Assembly (NCBI GenBank): GCA_944325895.1
Contig: CALVCA010000004.1
Location: forward strand, 62,001 to 126,000
DNA: 64,000 bases
Reading direction: 5' to 3'
From: Candidatus Gastranaerophilales bacterium
GTDB taxonomy: Bacteria; Cyanobacteriota; Vampirovibrionia; Gastranaerophilales; Gastranaerophilaceae
Positions 47,161 through 55,357 of this stretch are shown in pieces. Numbering within the stretch: position 1 is the stretch's first letter; each line of letters begins with the position of its first letter. The notes under the pieces were generated by a model. It was not told the origin of the DNA, made no database searches, and saw only the letters and a program-made list of their open reading frames with translations. A program made the position numbers and the translations under genes.

Positions 47161-47856
47161 ATGGAAAGATATAATCGTAATATAGCATTAATAGGACAAG
47201 ACGGTCAAAATAAACTTTTGTCATCAAAAATTTTGGTTTGCGGCTGCGGAGGATTAGGCTCGTATGTTGTTGTTAATTTAGCTTCAATGGGTGTAGGAAC
47301 AATAGGGCTTGTAGATGACGATATTGTTGAAATATCAAATTTAAACAGACAATTTTTGCATAATGTTTTAGGTGAAAAAAAAGTTTTATCTTTTAAAAAA
47401 TGGATTAATCAATTTAATCCTTCAATTTCCGTGAATACTTATGATATAAGACTGGATCTTTCAAATTATACTGATATTGTAAAAGATTATGATATTATTA
47501 TTGATTGTTTTGATTCATTTGAATCAAAATTTTTATTAAATGATATTGCAGTTAAAACAGGTAAAACTTTAATTCATGGCGGAGTTTCGGAATTTTTTGG
47601 ACAAGTTACCGTAATAAAACCGAATACTCCGTGTTTGCGTTGTTTATTTGATTATGAGAAAAATGATGTTCCAAAAGGAATAATAAGTCCGATAGTGTCT
47701 GTTATAGCTTCATATCAGTCTATGGAAGCTGCAAAACAAATTTTATCCCTTTCAAGTCCGCTTGAAGGTATTCTTTTGACCTATGATGGAATTAAAAATG
47801 AATTTAGAAAATTAAAAATAAATAAACGCAATGATTGCATTTGTAGTAAATTATAA
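47161..47856 (+). CDS. thiF: ThiF/MoeB/HesA-family adenylyltransferase
   Basis: Activates a ubiquitin-like carrier's Gly-Gly end with ATP. The 231-residue product has the ATP motif GCGGLGSYVV near 30-40, DDDIVEISNLNRQF (the family's DxxxxSNLNRQ), and zinc cysteines in CLRC and CICSKL near the end. It is divergent from thiS, which makes ThiS its likely partner, so ThiF is the best name, though MoeB or HesA cannot be excluded. Confidence 0.82.
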   Translation: MERYNRNIALIGQDGQNKLLSSKILVCGCGGLGSYVVVNLASMGVGTIGLVDDDIVEISNLNRQFLHNVLGEKKVLSFKKWINQFNPSISVNTYDIRLDLSNYTDIVKDYDIIIDCFDSFESKFLLNDIAVKTGKTLIHGGVSEFFGQVTVIKPNTPCLRCLFDYEKNDVPKGIISPIVSVIASYQSMEAAKQILSLSSPLEGILLTYDGIKNEFRKLKINKRNDCICSKL

Positions 47857-48762
47857 TTTTACGAGATTTTTGTCTAAATTTTTAACTGTATTAAAATCAT
47901 CCCGGGGATTTTTGCCGACTGTTGTCAAATAATTTCCGATTAAAATGCCTTCAACGCAGGTTTTTAATGCAAGTTTTTGATTTTCATCCGAAAGCCGCAT
48001 TCTTCCGCCGCAAAATCTTAAAACTGATTTTGGGTTTGCTATTTTAAAAATCGCAAGAGTCCTTAAAATATTTTCTTCATTAATTCTGTCGTAATAATTT
48101 TCAAAAGGTGTATCTTTAATCGGCATAAGTATGTTTACAGGAATTGATTCGGGTTGAATTTCAGCAAGCTCCAAAGCCATTTCGATGCGTTGTTCAACTG
48201 TTTCTCCCATTCCTAAAATTACACCGCAGCATAATTCCATTCCGTATTTTTTAACGAGTTTGCACGTATTTAATCGGTCTTCCCATTTGTGGGTTGTGCA
48301 AACTTGCGGATAATATGAACGGCAGGTATTTATATTATGATGAAAACGTTTTAACCCTGTGTCAACAAGCTTTTTTGCCATTTCATCATTTAAAATTCCG
48401 ATGGAGGCACAGCTTTTTAATCCGTCAATTTTATTTACGGCATTTATAAGTGTTAAAACTTTGTCAAAATCTTCTTCTGCCGGAGTTTTTCCCGAGGTTA
48501 CAACAGCAAATCTTGTTGCATGATTATTTTTTGCATCTTTTGCTGCTTTAATTACTTCAGTTTCCGTAATCAGCGGATAAGTTTCGATATTTGTTCTGTA
48601 GTGTGAGCTTTGGGCACAATATTTGCAATCTTGAGAACATTTTCCGTTTCTTGCATTTACTATAGAACAAAATTCAACGTTGTTTGAAAGATTTTGTGAA
48701 GCAATTTCTAAAAGTTTGTTTAATTCTAAGTTATATAATTCAAGTAATTCTTCTTTTGTCAT
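47851..48762 (-). CDS. bioB: Biotin synthase
   Basis: Radical SAM enzyme that inserts sulfur into dethiobiotin. The 303-residue product has the CxxxCxxC cluster site at C42, C46 and C49 (KCSQDCKYCAQS), and the conserved CGVILGMGE and LRFCGGRMRLS. ATG 48762 follows TATAAT (48775-48770) by seven bases with no ribosome site. Its 3' end overlaps the thiF gene by six bases. Other bio genes are not nearby. Confidence 0.96.
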   Translation of the reverse strand: MTKEELLELYNLELNKLLEIASQNLSNNVEFCSIVNARNGKCSQDCKYCAQSSHYRTNIETYPLITETEVIKAAKDAKNNHATRFAVVTSGKTPAEEDFDKVLTLINAVNKIDGLKSCASIGILNDEMAKKLVDTGLKRFHHNINTCRSYYPQVCTTHKWEDRLNTCKLVKKYGMELCCGVILGMGETVEQRIEMALELAEIQPESIPVNILMPIKDTPFENYYDRINEENILRTLAIFKIANPKSVLRFCGGRMRLSDENQKLALKTCVEGILIGNYLTTVGKNPRDDFNTVKNLDKNLVKL

Positions 48763-48853
48763 AACATTGATTATATTTTGAAAAAATTTTTAAATCAATC
48801 TTAATTCATCTAAATGATGATTTTTTAGTGTTTATCGTTATAATAAAAGTAGT

Positions 48854-49480
48854 ATGAAAAAAATATTTGTAATATTTTTGGCAATATTTTTTTGTGTTCC
48901 TGTTTGTTTTGCAAAGAGTAAGACAAATTTTGACGGGATGGGGTATGTCGGGAAATTACCGGATCTTTCCCGTCAATATACACCGTCTGAACCAAAATCT
49001 GTGAGGCCGGTTATTGAACAGGTTGAAGATTTTCATTCTTCCGAACAACTAAAACCTGTTCCAAGAAATAATCCTGCATTTGTAAATATTATTCTTAAAA
49101 AAGACAAAACTTCTCAATATATAAATGATATAAATGAATTTATACCGATGCTTGAAAAGATTTATGATTCAATTGAAAATAAGGAAAATGTTCAACTTTT
49201 TAATGCAAAAGTTTATTATTTTAATAAAAATGCTGATTATTTACGTTCAAAATATATTGAGAAACCTGAGGGGGAATATATTTCTTTTAAAAAGCTGATG
49301 GAATTGAGTACTCATGCAAAATCAATTGCAATTTTACGTGCAGAAGCCCAAAGATATAATCCTTATTTGGCATATACCGGTGCCGGATACATATATGACC
49401 CTAATAATATTGATCAACAGCTTGAATATTTAAGAGTTGAACTTGAGCGGGCAATCCTGCTTTTAAAAGATGCTAATTAA
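48854..49480 (+). CDS. Exported protein of unknown function
   Basis: The 208-residue product has a signal peptide (MKKIFVIFLAIFFCVPVCFA). The mature part is helical and charged, with a proline-rich front (KPVPRNNPAF) and no known motif. TATAAT (48839-48844) ends nine bases before the ATG. It converges with an eight-base overlap on the amino-acid-binding lipoprotein gene. Confidence 0.72.
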   Translation: MKKIFVIFLAIFFCVPVCFAKSKTNFDGMGYVGKLPDLSRQYTPSEPKSVRPVIEQVEDFHSSEQLKPVPRNNPAFVNIILKKDKTSQYINDINEFIPMLEKIYDSIENKENVQLFNAKVYYFNKNADYLRSKYIEKPEGEYISFKKLMELSTHAKSIAILRAEAQRYNPYLAYTGAGYIYDPNNIDQQLEYLRVELERAILLLKDAN

Positions 49481-50249
49481 TACCCCATTTTGTTTTCATT
49501 TGAGATATTTCTCCACGATTAATTGCTTCTTTTAAAATAGTATTAACAGCTTCAAGCATCAGAGGATTGTTTTTTCTGACAGCAATTGCATAAGGTTCTT
49601 TTGTATAACGTTTCGGAAGGATTTTTACGGAATTGTCATTCATGGCAAAGCCCATCAAAATAGTATCGTCTGCAATCATTGCATCGGCTTTTCCGGCTTT
49701 TAGAGCTTGAAAAGCTTCTGTATAAGTTTTGTATCCGATAATCGTGATATTGGGGACATTAGAACGCAGACTTTTTTCAACTGTTGAACCAAATACTATA
49801 ATAGCTTTTTTGTTTTCCAGCTCTAAAAGTGATGAAATTTTGCTGTCATTTTTTACCATAATTGCCTGACCTGCAGTATGATACGGGACTGAAAAATCCA
49901 TAATCATTTGACGATTAGGGGTTATTGACATTGCAGCTATAATCATATCAACTTCTTTTGACGTTAGTTTCATAATTCTGTTGCTTGAATTGACTGTTAC
50001 AAATGAAATTTTGCCGGCATCACCTAAAATATGTTTTGCCGTTAATTTAGCTAGGTCAACGTCAAAGCCTATATTTTTGTTGTTTTTATCAAGATATCCA
50101 AAAGGCGGAGTATCTGTTTTTATTCCAACTACTAAAATGCCTTTTTCTTTAACGGAAGTTAAAGTATCTTTTGGCAAGTTTTCTTTTTTACCGCATCCAC
50201 AAAATATTAAACTTATTAATAATAAAGTTGTGCAAACTTTTTTAATCAT
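49473..50249 (-). CDS. Amino-acid-type periplasmic binding lipoprotein
   Basis: A 258-residue solute-binding protein of the SBP_bac_3 family that feeds an amino-acid ABC transporter. The signal ends in a lipobox-like SLIFCGC (lipid-anchored Cys near 17-19). The mature front GILVVGIKTDTPPFGY is classical for polar amino-acid binding. No permease or ATPase is adjacent. The start follows an extended TATAAT box (50261-50256) by six bases, leaderless-like. Confidence 0.9.
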   Translation of the reverse strand: MIKKVCTTLLLISLIFCGCGKKENLPKDTLTSVKEKGILVVGIKTDTPPFGYLDKNNKNIGFDVDLAKLTAKHILGDAGKISFVTVNSSNRIMKLTSKEVDMIIAAMSITPNRQMIMDFSVPYHTAGQAIMVKNDSKISSLLELENKKAIIVFGSTVEKSLRSNVPNITIIGYKTYTEAFQALKAGKADAMIADDTILMGFAMNDNSVKILPKRYTKEPYAIAVRKNNPLMLEAVNTILKEAINRGEISQMKTKWGIN

Positions 50250-50397
50250 AAATTAATTATAACATAAAATTTTTTTGAATTGTTGAGGCAAATTGATTGT
50301 TAAAATTGTAAAATTTTCATGATAAAAATAGCAATTTTATTCATGTTTACATTTTAATGTTTATTGTATCGGGTGAAAATATATAAGGGAAAAAATT

Positions 50398-53300
50398 ATG
50401 ATTAACAAAAATTCAAGAAAACTAATGGCAGCAACTCTTGCAGTGTGTTTTGTTGCGTATCAATCGCTTATGTTCCAGGCATCTGCAACGGATATCACAG
50501 GAGTTACCGGCAACAACGGTGTTTTTAACATTGATCCTGCCGGGACACATGGTTCTATAGGTTTTAGAGATTATGAAAATTTTAACCTTTCAGAGGGCGA
50601 TATTGCTAATTTAATTTTTAAATACGGCAATAAAAATATTGAAACTTTCCTTAATATGGTAGATAACAAGATTAACATTAACGGTATTGTTAATTCAATG
50701 CGTGACGGTAATTTCTATAACGGTCGTGCAATATTTGTATCACCCAATGGAATGGTTGTCGGTGCAAGCGGCGTATTGAACGTTGGTTCTCTTTCTGTTT
50801 ATACCCCGACTCAACAGTCATATAATGATTTTAAAACAACACAAAATCTTGATTCTATAAAACAAGGAAATGCTGATGTAACAATAAACGGTAAAGTTTT
50901 GGCCAGGGAAAACATAGAAATAGCTGCAAAAAATGTTGCTCTTGGTGCAAATTCCGCATTGATTTCGGGTGTTGCAAATACTGATGTTTTTAATTCAAAG
51001 GATCAGGCTCAAGTTTTGTTTAACCAATTAGTAAATACAAACGCTACAACAGCGAATTCAATATCTTCCGAAAACGGTAAAATTTACATAAAAGCTGATA
51101 ACCCGCAAGGCGGTATAGTAGCTGATGGTACTATTAAAAATTTTGCTAAAGGTAATATTACACTTACAAATGATGGTGTAAACGGACTTAAAGTTGCAGG
51201 TAATATTGAAAACGCAAACGGAAATACCCTTATAAGCAGTACAGTAGGTTCTTTAGACGTAGCAGGAAAAGTAGATAACAAAGGGAACATTACATTTACA
51301 AATGAAGGCGAAGGCGGTCTTTATGTAAACGGTAATTTAAATAATACGGACGGAAATATTCTTCTTGTAAATAAAGCCGGTAATATGTATGTTTCAGGTA
51401 CTACTGACAATGAAAACGGTTTGACAGCCTTAAAAAATAATTCAGGCGAATTAAATATTTCAGGTTCAATTACTAATAACAACGGCCGTGTAAGTATAAC
51501 TAATGACGGTACAAAACTTACACTTGCAAGTACCGGAACAATTTCAAGCGACGGTTCAACAGTATTATTAAATAAAGGCTCTCAAGGTACTGATTTAGCA
51601 GGAAAGGTTTTAGTTTCTGATGCAAACTTTTTAGTTCAAAACGAAGCAGGCACCTTGAATGTTGGCGGTGAAGTCGTAAGCGGTAACGGTGATATAAGAA
51701 TTTTAAATAACGGTGATAAATTAGTTATTTCATCAACCGGTAAAATTTCTAATAATAAAAAGACGGAAATATTAAATAACGGTGCAAATGGTTTAAATTT
51801 AGACGGTACGGTTGAACATTCTTCAGGCGAATTGATTGTTCAAAGCAATGCGGGTGATATGAATGTTAACGGTAAAGTTTCTAATTTAAACGGTAAAACA
51901 GTTGTTTCAAATTATTCAGGTGCATTAAACTTAAATGAAATTTCTTCTGTTTCCGGAAATGGTGAAACAATTATATATAATGAAGGTAAAGGCGGCATGA
52001 ATCTTAAAGGTTCAGTTGATAATACCGGAGACACTAATATAACAAATGAAGCAGGTTCATTAATATTTGCTGACAGAGTTAAAAATGCAAACGGTAAACT
52101 TGCGATAACAAATAATGGACTTGATTTAACAGTCGGTGCAACCGCAAATATTAAAAACGAAGGTCAACTGACAATGTTAAATAACGGTGAAAATGGTATG
52201 ACAGTTGACGGAGTCGTAGAAAACGAAGGTAATGCAATTTTAACTAACCAGGCCGGTAATATGACTGTTAACGGTAAAGTTAATAACAGTGAAAAATTAA
52301 ATATTACAAATCACGGAAAAGGTTTGTATTTAGCCGGTGATGTTCAAAGTAAAACAGCACGAGTATGGAATACCGGTGCTGACGGAGCAAAAGTTTTAGG
52401 TACACTCGTAACAAACGGGACTTTGGACATAACAAATGCCGGTGAAGGCGGCTTAAATTTGGATGGTATTGTCAGCGGAAATCAAAAAACAACCGTTACA
52501 AATACAGCCGGTGCACTTGAAATTGGCGGAAAGGTTGATACAACCGGCAATGTGAATATAACAAATTCAGGTTCAGGAATTCAAATTAAAGATACAGGAG
52601 TTGTACACAATAAAGACGGAGCAATTTTTGTTCAAAATACAGGTGCCGATGGTTTTAAAGTAGACGGTACAATTTCGAATGCAAAAGGTAATACAACAGT
52701 AATAAATCGTAAAGGTTCAGTTGTAGTTGGCGGTTCAATTAATAATTCTGATGGAAAGCTCGGTATCACAAATTACGGTAAAGGTGTTAATTTAACCGGT
52801 AAACTTTCAAATAATAATGAATTAAGAGTTTTAAATTATGGAACTGAAGGGACACAACTGGACGGTGTAATTGAAAATTCAGGTAATACAATAATTAATA
52901 ACAGAGCACAAGACCTAAATATTAACGGAATTATAGACAATAAGGACGGCAATGTTTCAATTACTAATACAGGTAATGCATTAAACTTTGGCAAAGATTC
53001 AAAAGTTATCAATAATTCTTCAGTAAGAGTGGTAAACAGCGGAAACGGCGGTATGACAGTTGACGGAACGATTAAAAACACAAAATCAACTGCACTGACT
53101 AACAATGCCGGTAAATTTATTGTCAACGGAACGATTGAAAATACAAACGGTAATCTTAACATTACAAATAAAGGTACTGCTCTTGTAACCGGTAAAGACA
53201 GTAATATAAGCAACATTAACGGTGAAGTTTTAATTCAAAACCTTGGTGAAGATGGTATGACACTTAACGGTCATATTAATAACGGTGTATCAAAAGATGC

Positions 53301-54003
53301 TGACGGTAATGTTATGGGAACAGCCGGTACAACGTCTATTACTAACGTTAAGGGTGATTTGAAATTTACCGGTTCAATTGCCTCTCAAGATGATTTAGTT
53401 ATAATTAATGACGGCAGAAAACTCAACGCAGAATCAACTTCCGGAATAGTTTCCGGCGGTCCGGTAAAAATTATTAACAACGGTGAACAAGGTATGAATC
53501 TTGCAGGCGGAATTATCGGATTTGATTCAATTGCTGTTACAAACAGAAGCGGTGATTTAAATATCAGCGGTACAATAGCTAACCAAGATGCTAATATGAA
53601 TATTACAAATACCGGCAACAGGCTTGATATTCATGAAAGTGCACAAATCTTGAATTCTGATGAATTGCTAATTCAAAATACAGGTGAAGGCGGTTTGGAT
53701 ATAAGCGGTTCATTGAATACAAATTCACAGGTGACCATATTGAATAAAGCCGGTAATTTAGATATTAAAGGTAAGATTAATAATCAATCAAATTCTTTAA
53801 TCATTTCAAATTACGGTACCGGTTTAGAAGTAAGTGATAATGCCGAAATTAACAATGATAAAAATATCAGATTTGTTAACTATGGTGAAAACGGTACTAG
53901 AATTAACGGCAAAGTGCAATCACAAAACGACATTGTTCAATTCATTAATAGAAACGGTGAACTTGAAGTAAACGGTGAAGTTAAAGACGTTAATAATAAA
54001 TAA
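50398..54003 (+). CDS. TpsA-type filamentous adhesin (LktA-like) with beta-helix repeats
   Basis: The 1,201-residue product has a signal peptide of about 30 residues and a two-partner-secretion domain (NNGVFNIDPAGTHGSIG; NLSEGDIANLIF; FVSPNGMVVGASGVLNVG), then about 950 residues of short repeats. The repeats are 22-26 residues of the form ITNxGxxLxVxGxIxN, often in groups of three, and predict a right-handed beta-helix. There is no autotransporter beta-barrel, so a TpsB-type outer-membrane partner is needed but is not in the window. AAGGGA precedes the ATG. It probably acts on the surface in attachment. Confidence 0.9.
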   Translation: MINKNSRKLMAATLAVCFVAYQSLMFQASATDITGVTGNNGVFNIDPAGTHGSIGFRDYENFNLSEGDIANLIFKYGNKNIETFLNMVDNKININGIVNSMRDGNFYNGRAIFVSPNGMVVGASGVLNVGSLSVYTPTQQSYNDFKTTQNLDSIKQGNADVTINGKVLARENIEIAAKNVALGANSALISGVANTDVFNSKDQAQVLFNQLVNTNATTANSISSENGKIYIKADNPQGGIVADGTIKNFAKGNITLTNDGVNGLKVAGNIENANGNTLISSTVGSLDVAGKVDNKGNITFTNEGEGGLYVNGNLNNTDGNILLVNKAGNMYVSGTTDNENGLTALKNNSGELNISGSITNNNGRVSITNDGTKLTLASTGTISSDGSTVLLNKGSQGTDLAGKVLVSDANFLVQNEAGTLNVGGEVVSGNGDIRILNNGDKLVISSTGKISNNKKTEILNNGANGLNLDGTVEHSSGELIVQSNAGDMNVNGKVSNLNGKTVVSNYSGALNLNEISSVSGNGETIIYNEGKGGMNLKGSVDNTGDTNITNEAGSLIFADRVKNANGKLAITNNGLDLTVGATANIKNEGQLTMLNNGENGMTVDGVVENEGNAILTNQAGNMTVNGKVNNSEKLNITNHGKGLYLAGDVQSKTARVWNTGADGAKVLGTLVTNGTLDITNAGEGGLNLDGIVSGNQKTTVTNTAGALEIGGKVDTTGNVNITNSGSGIQIKDTGVVHNKDGAIFVQNTGADGFKVDGTISNAKGNTTVINRKGSVVVGGSINNSDGKLGITNYGKGVNLTGKLSNNNELRVLNYGTEGTQLDGVIENSGNTIINNRAQDLNINGIIDNKDGNVSITNTGNALNFGKDSKVINNSSVRVVNSGNGGMTVDGTIKNTKSTALTNNAGKFIVNGTIENTNGNLNITNKGTALVTGKDSNISNINGEVLIQNLGEDGMTLNGHINNGVSKDADGNVMGTAGTTSITNVKGDLKFTGSIASQDDLVIINDGRKLNAESTSGIVSGGPVKIINNGEQGMNLAGGIIGFDSIAVTNRSGDLNISGTIANQDANMNITNTGNRLDIHESAQILNSDELLIQNTGEGGLDISGSLNTNSQVTILNKAGNLDIKGKINNQSNSLIISNYGTGLEVSDNAEINNDKNIRFVNYGENGTRINGKVQSQNDIVQFINRNGELEVNGEVKDVNNK
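51115..53997 (+). repeat. Degenerate in-gene tandem repeats of the adhesin
   Basis: Units of about 66-78 bases encode the 22-26 residue motif; about 36-40 units follow one another with no two exactly alike, with triads of about 220 bases recurring. They are coding repeats, not DNA repeats with sharp edges. Confidence 0.75.
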
Positions 54004-54016
54004 TTAAATAATTCGT

Positions 54017-54054
54017 AAAGATTGAGATAACTTAGGTTATCTCAATCTTTTATT
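54017..54054. terminator. Terminator of the adhesin gene, shared with the convergent SMR gene
   Basis: AAAGATTGAGATAAC pairs with GTTATCTCAATCTTT around TTAG (15-bp stem), with TTTATTG after it on the plus strand. Confidence 0.88.
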
Positions 54055-54083
54055 GTTCTTTGAATGTATAGTAAAAAGTGTAG

Positions 54084-54398
54084 TTAATTGGCAAGCCTTA
54101 AGCCGACAGTGCCAAGAATTATTAATATAATTGAAGATATTTTCAATATACTTATTGTTTCGTGAAAAAACAGCATTCCGATTATACTTATTAATAAAAT
54201 TCCAAAAGCTCCCCATATGGCATAAGCGATACTTATATCAATGGTTTTTAATGCATACGATAGAAATAAAAAGCATAATATATATCCCAAAATTGTTCCT
54301 ACAGACGGTATTAAAACTGAAAAACCGTTTGATAATTTTAAAAAAGTAGTAGCCAGGGTTTCAAAAATAATTGCTAATATTAAGTATATCCAACTCAT
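54084..54398 (-). CDS. Small multidrug resistance (SMR) family transporter
   Basis: The 104-residue, four-helix protein exports cationic drugs, guanidinium or polyamines in exchange for protons. The essential membrane Glu is E13 (IIFETLATTF) and the family's AYAIWGAFG is in the third helix. It probably works as a dimer. EmrE and the SugE/Gdx types cannot be told apart from sequence alone here. No Shine-Dalgarno is clear before the ATG. Confidence 0.9.
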   Translation of the reverse strand: MSWIYLILAIIFETLATTFLKLSNGFSVLIPSVGTILGYILCFLFLSYALKTIDISIAYAIWGAFGILLISIIGMLFFHETISILKISSIILIILGTVGLRLAN

Positions 54399-54494
54399 AT
54401 GTACCTTTAAGTAAATATTATCAATCTATTTATAAAAATAAAACCCATAAAAATATGTTGAAAAATAAATTATTTTGTGGGCAAAATAATTTTA

Positions 54495-55115
54495 TTACCA
54501 TTTCCCAAAATGAATTTTTTGTTTAGCTGTATATTCTATTTGTTCAACTAAAGGTTCATTGTCTGCGGCATATCCGAGTCCGATATAACATGGTAAAAGG
54601 TAATCTTCAGGTGCTTCGACAATATTTGCAACTTTTTGACCTTCTTCTCCAACAGGTATTCTCATAGAGCAAGCAAGCCCTTCGGCGGTTGCTGCTAGAA
54701 AAATGTTTTCAATTACACACCAAATTGAAGAAATCGGGTTCAGTGAGCTTACGGATGTTGGATGCATTACCCCAAAATTTGATTTAAAAAATGGTAAAAT
54801 AACATAGGGAGCATTGTATAACATAGAATATTGCCTTGGCATTGCAACAGCATACATTTTTTGCTGGGCAGTACCGTTTACAAGAATTTGTTTTAATATC
54901 TCAAGCTGCGGTTCAACTCCTTTTTTTATAAATTGCAAAGCCTTTTTTTTATCTTGTTTATCCTTTAGTATTACAAATTCCCAGTTTCGTAAATGATCAT
55001 GAGTTGGAGCCTGTAAACCTGCATTGATTATTCTTTCTAAAACCTCTTCCGGCACTGTTTTATCCTGAAAATCTCTCGTTATCCTTCTTTTGGATATAGC
55101 ATCATATAGTTCCAT
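54495..55115 (-). CDS. Nitroreductase-family FMN enzyme
   Basis: The 206-residue product begins MELYDAISKRRITRDF, the usual phosphate-binding opening of nitroreductases. It carries PTHDHLRNWEFVI and the C-terminal GLGYAADNE stretch. It binds FMN and reduces quinones or nitro compounds with NAD(P)H. ATG 55115 is preferred because AAGGAGAA lies just upstream; a TTG at 55130 includes that site and is not the start. Confidence 0.88.
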   Translation of the reverse strand: MELYDAISKRRITRDFQDKTVPEEVLERIINAGLQAPTHDHLRNWEFVILKDKQDKKKALQFIKKGVEPQLEILKQILVNGTAQQKMYAVAMPRQYSMLYNAPYVILPFFKSNFGVMHPTSVSSLNPISSIWCVIENIFLAATAEGLACSMRIPVGEEGQKVANIVEAPEDYLLPCYIGLGYAADNEPLVEQIEYTAKQKIHFGKW

Positions 55116-55357
55116 AAATTTCTCCTTCAAAGTTTTTGATTTGTCGAATTTTTGAATAATTTTTTTGTTTTCTTTTTATCATATCCGGTAAATATTATAA
55201 ATTTGTCAAGCATTAAATCTTTATTCAGTATGCTTAAAAAATTTTTCATTTTTTATCACAAGAGGCTTTGTATTTCAGGCACATATCATTCCATTTATGC
55301 CTGCGGATTTGCTTTCAGCCTCAAATGACAAACACCCGATTTATTTCAACAAACATT

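Noticed and set aside
52836..53216. Long minus-strand frames inside the adhesin gene
   Set aside because: They are shadows of the repetitive, stop-poor coding strand, with hydrophobic low-complexity products and no start signals.
50398..54003. CRISPR-like or sharp DNA tandem repeats in the adhesin region
   Set aside because: The repeats are degenerate at DNA level and keep codon phase; they are protein repeats. No CRISPR array is seen anywhere in the window.
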